This document shows, piece by piece, positions 16,879 through 24,884 of a stretch of DNA of 64,000 nucleotides. The translations under genes were made by a program, and so were the position numbers. The notes below the pieces were generated by a model that was given only the letters and a program-made list of their open reading frames with translations, did not search any database and was not told where the DNA came from. The stretch spans positions 1 to 64,000 of the forward strand of contig NZ_JAFMTR010000010.1 of NCBI RefSeq assembly GCF_018682675.1, given 5' to 3'. The DNA comes from Sphingopyxis soli (lineage in GTDB: Bacteria; Pseudomonadota; Alphaproteobacteria; Sphingomonadales; Sphingomonadaceae). Positions within the stretch are counted from its first letter, which is position 1. The number at the start of each line of letters is the position of its first letter.

Positions 16879-17813
16879 CTGCGATGCTGTCCAATCTTGC
16901 GCTGCCGCTGATGTGCGCCCCGATGAGCTTCGCTTCGTCGGTACCGCTCGCGGTGGCCTGTTGCCGTGCCGGGGTGACCGGTGGTTGGCAGGGCGGTACA
17001 GTCACGTCCTTTGCCGAGTTCGAGGCATATCTTAAGTCGCTGGCCGCCATCGGCGGTGCGCCGCCGATCGTGAACATGCCCGCCCGCTGGGGCACCGATC
17101 CGCAGGCCGCTGACCGGCTCGATCTGCTCGAACGCTACCGCGTGCCCCTCGTGCTATCGAGCCTGGGCGATCCCTCGGCGCTTGTCGCGCGCGTGCACGG
17201 TTGGGGCGGGCGTGTCGTCCATGACGTGACGACGATGAAGCATGCTGAAAAGGCGATCGCCGCGGGGGCCGACGGGCTGATGCTGACTTGCGCCGGGGCA
17301 GGCGGGCATACCGGCTTTCTGACGCCGATGGCGTTTGTCCCCGCGGTGCGACGGATCTTCGACGGGCTGCTGATCGTCGCGGGCGGCATCGCCGACGCGC
17401 ATGGCATTGCGGCGTCGCTCGCGCTCGGCGGCGACATCGCCTGCATGGGTACCCGCTTCATCGCAACGCCCGAAAGCGGCGTCGTCGAGGGGCATCGCGC
17501 GATGATCCCGACAGTGGGCGCCGACGATATCGTCGCATCGGCAGCGATGAATGGCGTCCCGGCGCACTGGATGCGGCAGTCGATCGAAGCGGTCGGTCTC
17601 GACGCCAAGGCGCTGCCCGCCGTGCGTTCGCCGATGCCCGAGGGCGTCATGCCGTGGCGCGACATCTGGAGCGCCGGGCAAAGCGCAGGGCTGATCGACT
17701 CAATCGAGCCGGTCGCCGATCTGGTCGCGCGCTTGACGAGGGATTTCGACGCGCTGCCTGCGGTGCCCGACTGGCGCGGACGCCTTTCCCGCCTGACCCA
17801 CGGCTGGGGCTAA
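16875..17813 (+). CDS. Nitronate monooxygenase/enoyl reductase-like FMN protein (NPD family)
   Basis: A 312-residue TIM-barrel flavoprotein of the 2-nitropropane dioxygenase family. The TTG at 16875 overlaps the preceding stop (TTGA) and has GAAGG seven bases upstream; an ATG at 16884 is the alternative. FMN/phosphate-binding blocks are CAGAGGHTG (the conserved His), IVAGGIADAHG and GGDIACMGTRFIAT. The family includes nitronate monooxygenases, FabK-type enoyl reductases and IpdC of steroid ring C/D catabolism, so in this context a CoA-ester reductase or oxidoreductase is more plausible than nitronate oxidation. It is the last gene of the operon and overlaps the convergent MDR gene by 4 bases. 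Confidence 0.82.
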   Translation: MTAMLSNLALPLMCAPMSFASSVPLAVACCRAGVTGGWQGGTVTSFAEFEAYLKSLAAIGGAPPIVNMPARWGTDPQAADRLDLLERYRVPLVLSSLGDPSALVARVHGWGGRVVHDVTTMKHAEKAIAAGADGLMLTCAGAGGHTGFLTPMAFVPAVRRIFDGLLIVAGGIADAHGIAASLALGGDIACMGTRFIATPESGVVEGHRAMIPTVGADDIVASAAMNGVPAHWMRQSIEAVGLDAKALPAVRSPMPEGVMPWRDIWSAGQSAGLIDSIEPVADLVARLTRDFDALPAVPDWRGRLSRLTHGWG

Positions 17814-18808
17814 TCCATCGTCAGCACGATCCGTCCCGCACTTTTTCCCGCCGCCGCATCCGCCATCGCCGCCTGAAAGTCCGCGAGCGCATAGCTTCGC
17901 GCAATAGCAGGCCTCAGCTTGCCTTCCGCTGCCAGCCCGAACACCGTATCGCGATTGGCGGCGCTTTTTTCGGGCTCGAAGATTCCGAACTGGCGAATGT
18001 CGACTCCGATCAGGCTCGCGCCTTTGAGCAATGGCAGGTTGGTGCGCAGCGACGCGATCCCAGCTGGGAATCCGATCACCAGATGCCGCCCGTTCCACGC
18101 CAGCGACCGAAACGCCGGGTCGGTCGCCTCGCCGCCGACCGGATCGAAGACGACATCGACGCCCTGGCCGCCGTTCGCCGCCTTGACCTGATCGCGCCAG
18201 TCGCCGCCGCGCGCATCGATCACCACGTCGGCGCCGCCCGCGGCCGCGAGTGCGCGCTTGTGTTCGCTCGACGCCGATCCGATCACGCGTGCGCCCAGAT
18301 ATTTGCCGATCTGCACCGCGGCATAGCCGGTTGCGCCCCCCGCGCCGAGGACGAGGAGCGTCTCGCCCGCCTGGAGCCGCCCGCGGTCGACCAGTGCGTG
18401 CCAAGCCGTCGCGTAGCTCACCGGGAACACGGCAGCCTCCTCGAACGACAGTGCCTGCGGCATCCGGCGTACTGTGCGAGCGGGCAGGTTTACAGCGCTG
18501 GCGAACATGCCGCCCCAGCCGCTCGCGACAACCCTGTCGCCCACCGCGAAATCGCGCACCTCGTCGCCGGTCGCGTCGACAACCCCAGCGCATTCGCTGC
18601 CGGGGATATATGGGACCGGCGGCTTCACCTGATAACCACCGGCGGCGGTCAGCACATCGACGAAGCTGATCCCCGATGCTTTCACGGAAATGCGGACTTG
18701 CGTCGGAGAGGGCGGCCCCGGGTCATGATCGACAAGCCGATAGGCATCGGGCGGTCCCAGTTCGTCCGCCATGACGGCGCGGCGAATGGCTGTCGGCAGG
18801 ATCGGCAT
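17810..18808 (-). CDS. MDR-family NAD(P)H:quinone/enoyl reductase
   Basis: A 332-residue medium-chain dehydrogenase/reductase of the zinc-free quinone-oxidoreductase branch. The N-terminal GroES-like domain contains GSECAGVVDATGDEV, and the nucleotide-binding fold shows LVLGAGGATGYAAVQIGKYLGARV (about 145-165) and VDVVFDPVGG. It begins MPILPTAIRRAVMADELGP with AAGAGG six bases upstream. Zinc ligands are missing, so it should be a reductase of enones, quinones or enoyl-CoAs using NADPH. It is divergent from the flavoprotein at 18878 across operator copy 4, and its end overlaps the end of 16875-17813 by 4 bases. Confidence 0.85.
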   Translation of the reverse strand: MPILPTAIRRAVMADELGPPDAYRLVDHDPGPPSPTQVRISVKASGISFVDVLTAAGGYQVKPPVPYIPGSECAGVVDATGDEVRDFAVGDRVVASGWGGMFASAVNLPARTVRRMPQALSFEEAAVFPVSYATAWHALVDRGRLQAGETLLVLGAGGATGYAAVQIGKYLGARVIGSASSEHKRALAAAGGADVVIDARGGDWRDQVKAANGGQGVDVVFDPVGGEATDPAFRSLAWNGRHLVIGFPAGIASLRTNLPLLKGASLIGVDIRQFGIFEPEKSAANRDTVFGLAAEGKLRPAIARSYALADFQAAMADAAAGKSAGRIVLTMD

Positions 18809-18827
18809 GGGACACCTCTTGTCACGC

Positions 18828-18852
18828 GAATATAAGAAGTATAACTAGGTTA
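18828..18852. promoter_or_regulatory. Shared operator, copy 4 (degenerate right arm)
   Basis: Read on the minus strand the site is AACCTAGTTATACTTCT, matching the consensus ACCTAGTTATAYAACT except at two bases; the core is at 18835-18846. It lies between the MDR gene (minus, start 18808) and the NPD flavoprotein (plus, start 18878). On the minus strand CTAACC and TATATT flank it with promoter-like spacing. Confidence 0.6.
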
Positions 18853-18877
18853 GATAGGTATGGGAAGGGGTAGGCTG

Positions 18878-19858
18878 ATGGGCTTCAAGACGCGGATCAC
18901 CGAAATGCTGGGGATCGAACATCCGATTGTCCAGGGCGGGATGCAGGCGGTCGGGACCGCCGAGATGGCGAGCGCGGTTTCGAACGCTGGCGGGCTCGGC
19001 ATCATCACCGCGCTGACCCAACCGAGTCCCCAAGCGCTGCGCGACGAGATCGAGCGTTGCCGATCGCTTACCGACAAGCCGTTCGGCGTCAACCTGACGG
19101 TCTTTCCGACGATTAACTCGCCCGACTACAACGCTTATGCCGATGCGGTGGTCGAGAGCGGCGTCAAGATCATGGAGACGGCGGGCACCCCGGCGGTCCG
19201 CGAGATCTGGGCACGGGTAAAGCCGCACGGAGTCACCATTCTCCACAAATGCACCGCGGTGCGCCACGCGCTGTCGGCCGAGAAGGGGGGCTGCGACATC
19301 ATCTCGATCGACGGCTTTGAATGCGCCGGGCATCCGGGAGAAGACGATGTCCCCGGCCTGATCCTGATTCCGGCGGCGGCCGACAAGGTGAAGATCCCGA
19401 TGCTTGCATCGGGCGGTTTCGGCGACGGCCGCGGTTTGATCGCCGCGCTCAGTCTCGGCGCCGAGGGCATCAACATGGGCACGCGCTTCTGCGCGACCAA
19501 AGAAGCGCCCCTGCATGACAATGTGAAGCAGGCCTATCTCGACAACGACGAGCGCGGCAGCTTCCTGATCTTCCGCAATTTCAAGAATACCGCGCGCGTC
19601 GGCAAAAGCGAAGTCAGCGAAGAGGTCGTTCGCCGCCTGTCGCAGCCCGGTGCGAAATTCGGCGATGTCCAGGAACTTGTCGCCGGCACAGCGGGACGCG
19701 AGTTGTTGCGGACCGGCGATCTCAGCAAGGGTGTCTTCTGGGCGGGCATGGTCCAGGGACTGATCCATGATATCCCGACCTGTCAGGAGCTGATCGACCG
19801 CATAATCGCCGAAGCCGAAGCGATCCTCGATCAGCGGCTTGCGGGCTTCCGGCGCTGA
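18878..19858 (+). CDS. Nitronate monooxygenase-like FMN protein (NPD family)
   Basis: A 326-residue TIM-barrel flavoprotein. The ATG at 18878 is preceded by GGGAAGGGG at good spacing; an ATG six codons upstream (18860) lacks a site. It opens MGFKTRITEMLGIEHPIVQGGM, the usual FMN-binding start of the family, followed by NAGGLGIIT, KPFGVNLTV, an ECAGHPGEDD segment in place of GGHxG, MLASGGFGDGRG and GINMGTRFCAT. It stands alone as a single-gene plus-strand unit after operator copy 4. A role as flavin-dependent oxidoreductase of a CoA intermediate is inferred from the context; nitronate oxidation is the textbook activity. Confidence 0.85.
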   Translation: MGFKTRITEMLGIEHPIVQGGMQAVGTAEMASAVSNAGGLGIITALTQPSPQALRDEIERCRSLTDKPFGVNLTVFPTINSPDYNAYADAVVESGVKIMETAGTPAVREIWARVKPHGVTILHKCTAVRHALSAEKGGCDIISIDGFECAGHPGEDDVPGLILIPAAADKVKIPMLASGGFGDGRGLIAALSLGAEGINMGTRFCATKEAPLHDNVKQAYLDNDERGSFLIFRNFKNTARVGKSEVSEEVVRRLSQPGAKFGDVQELVAGTAGRELLRTGDLSKGVFWAGMVQGLIHDIPTCQELIDRIIAEAEAILDQRLAGFRR

Positions 19859-19919
19859 TGGCCGCCGCTGAGCTGATCGGCTATCGCCCGCAGCACAGCT
19901 GGCGCGACCGCGCGCAGCC

Positions 19920-20666
19920 CTAACGCTGCCCACCGTCGACGCGCAGCAGCGCGCCCGTGGTGTAGGATGAAGCCGGACTCGCGAGCATCAGCGCGGCAGT
20001 GACGATCTCGGGCGGATTGCCCGGACGGCCCAGCGCGACAGGCTGCTTCTCGCGCTTCTTCGCGTCCCAGGCGTCGGCGATATCGGTCAGGAACGGCCCT
20101 GCCGAAATGGTGTTCACGCGCACTTTCGGGCCATATTCGCGGCTCAGCGACACCGTCATCGCGTTAAGCGCCGCCTTCGCCGCGCCATAAGGGACTACGC
20201 CGGGCAACGCCATCAGCGCGCCCGTCGAGCTGATGTTGATGATCGCCCCGCCATCGCCGTCGGCCATGCGCTTGCCGATCTGGCTGGCGAGGCGGAAGGG
20301 GCCCTTGAAATTCAGGTTCATCACGCTGTCGAACAGGCTTTCGGGCATGTCGTGGCTCGGCATTGGCGGCGACATGCCGGCGTTGTTCACCAGCACATCG
20401 ACGCGGCCGAACTCGGCGTAGGCGGCGTCGATCAGGGCGTCGCACTCGGCCCATTTGCCGACATGCGCGGCAAAGGGCAGCGCGCGGCGCCCGAGCGCAC
20501 GGCACTCGGCGGCGACCGCCTCGCAATTGTCGAGCTTGCGGCTCGCGACGATGATATCGGCGCCGCGCTCCGCAAAGGCCTTGACCATCTGATAGCCGAG
20601 CCCGCGCGAACCGCCAGTGACGAGGATGATTTTCCCCGTGAAATCGAACAGCGGATCGGGGGTCAT
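19920..20666 (-). CDS. Short-chain dehydrogenase/reductase (SDR)
   Basis: A 248-residue classical SDR. The ATG at 20666 overlaps the stop of the dehydrogenase upstream (ATGA); longer reading frames extend into that gene and are rejected. NAD(P) binding motif TGGSRGLG at 17-24, NNAGMS, INISSTG and the catalytic YGAAK are intact, and it ends in the usual RVDGGQR. It is the last gene of the MarR, kinase, ACAD11-like, SDR unit. It probably oxidises a 3-hydroxyacyl-CoA or a ring hydroxyl. Confidence 0.9.
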   Translation of the reverse strand: MTPDPLFDFTGKIILVTGGSRGLGYQMVKAFAERGADIIVASRKLDNCEAVAAECRALGRRALPFAAHVGKWAECDALIDAAYAEFGRVDVLVNNAGMSPPMPSHDMPESLFDSVMNLNFKGPFRLASQIGKRMADGDGGAIINISSTGALMALPGVVPYGAAKAALNAMTVSLSREYGPKVRVNTISAGPFLTDIADAWDAKKREKQPVALGRPGNPPEIVTAALMLASPASSYTTGALLRVDGGQR

Positions 20667-21943
20667 ACCGCGCTCCTTTGCTTCAGCGCGGCGAGCCGCG
20701 TCGGGATATGCTCGCTCGGGAACAACCCCGCCGCGGGCCTGGCATTCTTCAGATACGCCTTCGCGACTTGCGCCTTGTGCACTTCGGTCGGACCGTCGGC
20801 GAGCGCCAGGCTGGGCAGCCCCATCCACATGTCGGCGAGCGGCGTTTCGAGCGTCACCCCCAGGCTGCCGTGCAGCTGGATCGCGCGCTGGACGATGTCG
20901 TGATAGACCTTCGCCATCTGCACCTTGCACATCGCGATATGGGTGCGCGCCGCGCCATGCGGTTCATTGTCGATGATCCATGCGGTCTTGAGCACGAGCA
21001 GGCGGAACTGCTCGAGCTCGATGATCGAATCGGCGATCGCCCCCTGCACGAACTGGTGTTCGCTCAATTGCCTACCCTGCGTCCGCCGCGACACTGCGCG
21101 TTCGAGCATCATGTCGATCGCTCGCTGGCATTTGCCAACGGTGCGCATCGCATGGTGGACGCGCCCGCCGCCGAGCCGCGCCTGCGCGACCTTGAACCCT
21201 TCGCCGGGCCCGCCGAGCATTGCGTCGAGCGGAACGCGGACTTTGTTGTAGCGGATATAGGCGTGGGTTCCGTCGTCCGCGCCCTTGCTGTCGCCCATCG
21301 TTTGCGAATGGCGAAGGAATTCGATCCCCGGCGTGTCGGTCGGCACGATCAGCATCGACATCCGGCTATGCGGCGGGTTTTCGGGATTGGTCACCACCAT
21401 GACGATCAGGAAGGCGGCGTAGCGCGCGTTCGAGGAGAACCATTTCTCGCCCTCGATCACCCATTCTTCGCCGTCCTGATACGCACGACAGGTGAATTCC
21501 TTGGGATCGGCGCCAGCTTGCGGCTCGGTCATCGAAAAGGTCGAGACGATCGTGCCCGCCATCAAAGGCTCCAGGAAACGGGCCTTCTGCTCGTCGGTGC
21601 CGAACATGGCCAGGATTTCGCTGTTTCCGGTGTCGGGCGCGGCGGTGCCGAATATCGTCGGCGCCCAATAGCTGCGCCCGAGGATTTCGTTCATCAACGC
21701 GAGCGTCAACTGGCCATGGCCCGGCCCGCCCAAGTCGGCGCCAAGATGGCAAGCCCACAGACCCTGCGCTTTCACCTGCTCCTGCAGCGGCGCCATATAG
21801 GCGCGCGATTCCTTGTTCGCGACGTCATAGGGCGCCCCATGGCCGGGAAATAGGATATCCATCGGCTCGCATTCTTCGCGGACAAAGCGTGCCATCCAGT
21901 CGAGCTTCGCCTGCAATTCGGGTTCGATACGGAAATCGATCAT
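20663..21943 (-). CDS. ACAD10/11-like acyl-CoA dehydrogenase (LvaC-type)
   Basis: A 426-residue acyl-CoA dehydrogenase, longer than the paired ones and not accompanied by a small subunit. It begins MIDFRIEPELQAKLDWMARFVREECEP and has FSMTEPQAGADPKEF, VIEGEKWFSSNARYA and an extended C-terminal QLHGSLGVTLETPLADMW and LADGPTEVHKAQVAKAYL. The GP-T-E-V-H block occupies the position of YEGTSQ, as in ACAD10/11-type enzymes. The immediately upstream gene (14 bases apart) is an APH-fold kinase, so the two together correspond to the kinase-dehydrogenase fusion ACAD11 and to LvaA plus LvaC of levulinate catabolism. It may therefore process a phosphorylated 4-hydroxyacyl-CoA. Function by analogy; high confidence for the family. 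Confidence 0.9.
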   Translation of the reverse strand: MIDFRIEPELQAKLDWMARFVREECEPMDILFPGHGAPYDVANKESRAYMAPLQEQVKAQGLWACHLGADLGGPGHGQLTLALMNEILGRSYWAPTIFGTAAPDTGNSEILAMFGTDEQKARFLEPLMAGTIVSTFSMTEPQAGADPKEFTCRAYQDGEEWVIEGEKWFSSNARYAAFLIVMVVTNPENPPHSRMSMLIVPTDTPGIEFLRHSQTMGDSKGADDGTHAYIRYNKVRVPLDAMLGGPGEGFKVAQARLGGGRVHHAMRTVGKCQRAIDMMLERAVSRRTQGRQLSEHQFVQGAIADSIIELEQFRLLVLKTAWIIDNEPHGAARTHIAMCKVQMAKVYHDIVQRAIQLHGSLGVTLETPLADMWMGLPSLALADGPTEVHKAQVAKAYLKNARPAAGLFPSEHIPTRLAALKQRSAV

Positions 21944-21956
21944 GGACTGTCCCCGG

Positions 21957-23024
21957 TTAGCCGATCAGGCGGATGAGTTTTTCGGCTTCGGCGAAATTGC
22001 CGCGCACCAGCCGGTCGAAGAAGCGGCCGGTTTCGGCGCTCAAAATGCCCTTGGCCGCCTGCGCGACCTTATATTCGAGGATGCAGCCGCCCTTGAACAT
22101 CGCGAGCACGAGATAATAATCGAAGCTGGCCATACTGCGCCCGGTGCCCCCGGCATAATGCGCCATCAATTCCTGCCGCGTCGGCCAGTCGCCGACATTG
22201 TAGAGCGCCTTTTCGGGCACATGGCCGGGGAAACGATCGTCGCGAATGCCGTTGCAGAACCAGGCGAGGTCGAGCAGCGGATCGGCGATCGTCGACAGCT
22301 CCCAGTCGATCAATGCCGTCAGGCGGCACGGCGGATCGAAGGCGAACAGGGCGTTGGGCGTGCCGACGTCGCCGTGAATGATCCCCGGCCGGAAGTCGTC
22401 CGGAACATTGGCGCGCAGCCAGTCTCGGGCGAGCGCATAGCCCGGCAGTTCGCGCCATTCATGGTCGTAGAGCTGTTTGTAGCTCCTGATCTGCCCCTCC
22501 CACCGATCGACCTGCCGCTCGAGAAAATTGTCGGGGCGCCCGAAGTCCTCAAGGCCTACCGCCTTGTAATCGACATTGGCGAGCGCAATCAGTCCGTCGA
22601 CCATCGCGTACGGCACCTCGCGCGCGTGCGGCGGTTTGTCGAAGGGCGGGCGGTCGTGGATTTTCTCGTTGGAGAGGTCGGCGGGCCAGCCCTCGACGAG
22701 ATCCATGACATAGAAGGGCGCGCCGATCACGCCGGCATCGGCGCAGCTGCCATGGCAATAGGGATGCGGGACATCGGTTCCGCCGAGCGCGGTGAGTACC
22801 CGCGCCTCGCGCATCACGCTCTTCTCGCTGCCCGGCGGCGGCACCGCGGGCGGGCGGCGGAGGATCAGCGTATCGCCGCCGCGGTTCAGCGACAGGATGA
22901 CGTTCGACGTGCCGCCGTGGATTTTCTTTGCCGTCAACGGACCGGTGCCGAGTGACGGAATATGCGCGTCGAGCCACGGCGTCAGCCGTTCGGGATCGGC
23001 GAGCGCCGCGATATCGTCCTTCAT
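21957..23024 (-). CDS. APH-fold kinase (ACAD10/11 kinase-domain / LvaA-like)
   Basis: A 355-residue aminoglycoside-phosphotransferase-fold kinase. The catalytic loop HGDVGTPN is at residues 217-224 (Asp219 base, Asn224) and the metal-binding Asp240 is in LIDWELSTIADPLLDLAW. The nucleotide-binding lobe includes LILRRPP near residue 55 and the conserved E in SVMREARVL. Length and motifs match the kinase halves of ACAD10/11 and LvaA, which phosphorylate the hydroxyl of 4-hydroxyacyl-CoA. The start overlaps the MarR stop by 4 bases. Antibiotic resistance is unlikely, given the dehydrogenase neighbour. Confidence 0.88.
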   Translation of the reverse strand: MKDDIAALADPERLTPWLDAHIPSLGTGPLTAKKIHGGTSNVILSLNRGGDTLILRRPPAVPPPGSEKSVMREARVLTALGGTDVPHPYCHGSCADAGVIGAPFYVMDLVEGWPADLSNEKIHDRPPFDKPPHAREVPYAMVDGLIALANVDYKAVGLEDFGRPDNFLERQVDRWEGQIRSYKQLYDHEWRELPGYALARDWLRANVPDDFRPGIIHGDVGTPNALFAFDPPCRLTALIDWELSTIADPLLDLAWFCNGIRDDRFPGHVPEKALYNVGDWPTRQELMAHYAGGTGRSMASFDYYLVLAMFKGGCILEYKVAQAAKGILSAETGRFFDRLVRGNFAEAEKLIRLIG

Positions 23025-23482
23025 TCGTCGCGCTCCCGCAAATAGGCTTCGATGCCGACGCGGATCGCGTGCAGCTGGCTCGCCGCCGCCGCGAAGGTCG
23101 CGCTGTCGATCCGCGCCAGCAATGCGTTGGTGACGGCCTGCGCACGCTGATGGTCGACCGCCTTGAGCGTGCGGCCGACATCGGTCGCGACGATCAGCGA
23201 GGCGCGCTTGTGAACGGGGTTTTCGGCGAAAACGACGAGGCCCAGTTCGGCGAGCCGGTTGGCGGCGCGCTGCACGACCTGCCGCGGGTGGCCGAGGCTG
23301 CGGCCGATCTGCGCTACCGTGGGCGCGTCGGCGGCGTTGACCACCGCGGTGAGCACGGTGAGTTCCATTTCGGCAAGTCCGCTTTCGGCGCGGGTATCCG
23401 CGTACAGCGCGCGCATCCGGCCGCGCAATCGCGCGACCTCGTCGGCGAATCGTTCGAAATCGGCAAAGCGCTGTGCGGTCAT
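23021..23482 (-). CDS. MarR-family transcriptional regulator
   Basis: A 153-residue winged-helix regulator. The N-terminal helix is followed by a winged-helix core around LTVLTAVVNAADAPTVAQIGRSLGHPRQVVQRAANRLAELGLV (about 42-85) and a C-terminal dimerisation helix. It is first in the operon with the kinase, ACAD11-like and SDR genes (4-base overlap with the kinase). Two TGACAC-type palindromes lie immediately before its start codon, fitting autoregulation. The ligand is probably a pathway intermediate such as a CoA ester or lactone; this is inferred. Confidence 0.9.
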   Translation of the reverse strand: MTAQRFADFERFADEVARLRGRMRALYADTRAESGLAEMELTVLTAVVNAADAPTVAQIGRSLGHPRQVVQRAANRLAELGLVVFAENPVHKRASLIVATDVGRTLKAVDHQRAQAVTNALLARIDSATFAAAASQLHAIRVGIEAYLRERDE

Positions 23483-23516
23483 GACACTTTAATGTCGAAA
23501 TGACACCAAAGTGTCA
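23481..23516. promoter_or_regulatory. Candidate MarR operators upstream of the kinase operon
   Basis: TGACACCAAAGTGTCA at 23501-23516 is a perfect palindrome with 6-base arms and a 4-base spacer. A second, imperfect copy TGACACTTTAATGTC begins at 23482 and overlaps the start codon. They lie in the 42-base gap before the MarR gene, where a repressor would be expected. They are unlike the shared operator. Confidence 0.65.
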
Positions 23517-23524
23517 ATATCAAT

Positions 23525-23947
23525 TCAGCGCGTCGTCATCGCCCGGAACAGCGATGTCTCGGCCTGCCAGTCGACCCGGACCCTCCTGTAAGCGAAGCGC
23601 CAGCCGCCCTCGGTGCGAACCAGCCGGTCGTCATAGGTGCCGCTGTGGTCGGGCCCGAAGTTGCTGTGCACCGCGAAATAGCTGCGCGCCGTCGCCTGAT
23701 CGCCGTCGATCGCGATCAGCGGATTGGTGATATGGTGGCGAACGAACGTCAGCCGCGGATCGCGCGTTCCGGACCCGAGCGAGGTAGCGATCGCTTCGGG
23801 GCCCGTCGGGCTCGCACCCGGATAGTCCAGCACGCCGTCGTCGGCGAAGCACGCCGCCAGTTCGGCCACGCGCCCGCGGTCGCCGTTATAGGTATAGCGT
23901 GCGAGGAGGTCGCGGATCGCGTCGCGGTCGGCGCCAAGATCAGCCAT
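23525..23947 (-). CDS. SnoaL-like / NTF2-fold protein
   Basis: A 140-residue protein with the SnoaL-type alpha-beta cone fold: N-terminal DAIRDLLARYTYNGDRGRVAELAACFADDGVLDY, and later RHHITNPLIAIDGDQATARSYFAV and the C-terminal YDDRLVRTEGGWRFAYRRVRVDW. Family members are ketosteroid-isomerase-like enzymes, cyclases or binding proteins. It overlaps the end of the SMP-30 gene by 8 bases and is probably co-translated with it. In this context an isomerase acting on the pathway ketone is conceivable. Catalytic residues were not assigned. Confidence 0.82.
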   Translation of the reverse strand: MADLGADRDAIRDLLARYTYNGDRGRVAELAACFADDGVLDYPGASPTGPEAIATSLGSGTRDPRLTFVRHHITNPLIAIDGDQATARSYFAVHSNFGPDHSGTYDDRLVRTEGGWRFAYRRVRVDWQAETSLFRAMTTR

Positions 23948-24800
23948 TGTGGTTCAACTTCAGCCCGGGCTCGCCCCAACGCATCTTTGCCAGTCGTCCC
24001 GATTTCGACAGGGTGATATAGGCATCGCGCATATCCTCGCCGCCAAAGGCGATATTGGTGACATAGGGTTCGCCCTCGATGGCGAATTTCGAAACCTCGC
24101 CGCCGGGCGTGATCGTCGAAATCCCGCCCGCAAACAGCGTCGCCACGCAGACATTGCCCGCCGAGGTGACTGCCAGGCTGTCGAACCCGACCGGCCCCGG
24201 CGCGGTTGCAATCCACGTCGGGCGCTGCGCTTCGACCTTGCGATCATAACGCCATAGCCGAGCCTGGTGCGTATCGGCGACATAAACGTGCCTGCCGTCG
24301 GGCGAGAGGCCGACGCCGTTATACGACACCGCGTGCCGGTTGATCGCGGCGATCGACGATCCGTCGGGCAGCGCGCTGAACAACCCGCTTGCAGAGCGGA
24401 TCCCGTCGCGAGTCTTGCCGAGGTCGGTGAACCATATCCGCCCGTCGGCGTCGAAGACGATGTCGTTCGGCGCCTCCAGTGCGATGCCGTCGCAGCTGTC
24501 GTAGAGGCGTTCGAACTTGCCGGTCGACAGATTGACGCGCTCCACCCGCCCTTCGTGCCCGGGTCCGCGCGCATTCTGGAATTTGACCGGGTCGAGCCCG
24601 CCATTGTTGCAGACATAGAGAGCACCGTCGGGTCCAATCGCCGCGCCGTTCGGTCCGCCGCCGATCTCGCAGACGGCTTCGGTTCGGCCGTCCCAGCAGC
24701 GGGTTATGCGTCCGCCCGCCAGTTCGACGACGATCACCGACCCGTCGGTCATGACGACCGGGCCCTCGGGAAAGGCAAGGCCTTCCGCGACGATCTCCAT
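23940..24800 (-). CDS. SMP-30/gluconolactonase-family protein (candidate lactonase)
   Basis: A 286-residue six-bladed beta-propeller of the SMP-30/gluconolactonase/LRE family. It starts MEIVAEGLAFPEGPVV (the metal-binding Glu of the EGP motif), contains APNDIVFDADGRIWFTDLG (metal-binding Asn) and GVGLSPDGRHVYVADTH (Asp), the usual divalent-metal ligands. Family enzymes hydrolyse lactones. It is directly upstream of the SnoaL-like gene and near the kinase/ACAD11-like pair, which would use a 4-hydroxy acid formed by lactone opening. The gene faces the DECR-like SDR across operator copy 5. Confidence 0.87.
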   Translation of the reverse strand: MEIVAEGLAFPEGPVVMTDGSVIVVELAGGRITRCWDGRTEAVCEIGGGPNGAAIGPDGALYVCNNGGLDPVKFQNARGPGHEGRVERVNLSTGKFERLYDSCDGIALEAPNDIVFDADGRIWFTDLGKTRDGIRSASGLFSALPDGSSIAAINRHAVSYNGVGLSPDGRHVYVADTHQARLWRYDRKVEAQRPTWIATAPGPVGFDSLAVTSAGNVCVATLFAGGISTITPGGEVSKFAIEGEPYVTNIAFGGEDMRDAYITLSKSGRLAKMRWGEPGLKLNHNG

Positions 24801-24810
24801 CCGACCCTCT

Positions 24811-24836
24811 CCTATATAACCTAGTTATGTATGTCT
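24811..24836. promoter_or_regulatory. Shared operator, copy 5 (half-sites overlapping)
   Basis: TATATAACCTAGTTATGTAT combines the conserved left half ACCTAGTTAT (24819-24828) with a divergent right half, and a second inverted half-site TATATAAC precedes it. It lies between the SMP-30 gene (minus) and the SDR operon (plus) that contains the GntR gene. A regulator bound here would therefore control the regulator gene as well, if no internal promoter exists. Confidence 0.6.
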
Positions 24837-24884
24837 TGACACGTGGCGGGGGAGCGCGCAACCCTCGGCGCCGGGAGAGAGACA

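Noticed and set aside
19858-19923. A 21-codon open frame MAAAELIGYRPQ... overlapping the stop of the NPD gene
   Set aside because: Too short, overlaps the convergent SDR stop, and has no separate ribosome binding site; perhaps a remnant.
21957-23024. Aminoglycoside resistance phosphotransferase
   Set aside because: APH fold present, but the adjacent ACAD11-like dehydrogenase and length fit an acyl-CoA kinase instead.
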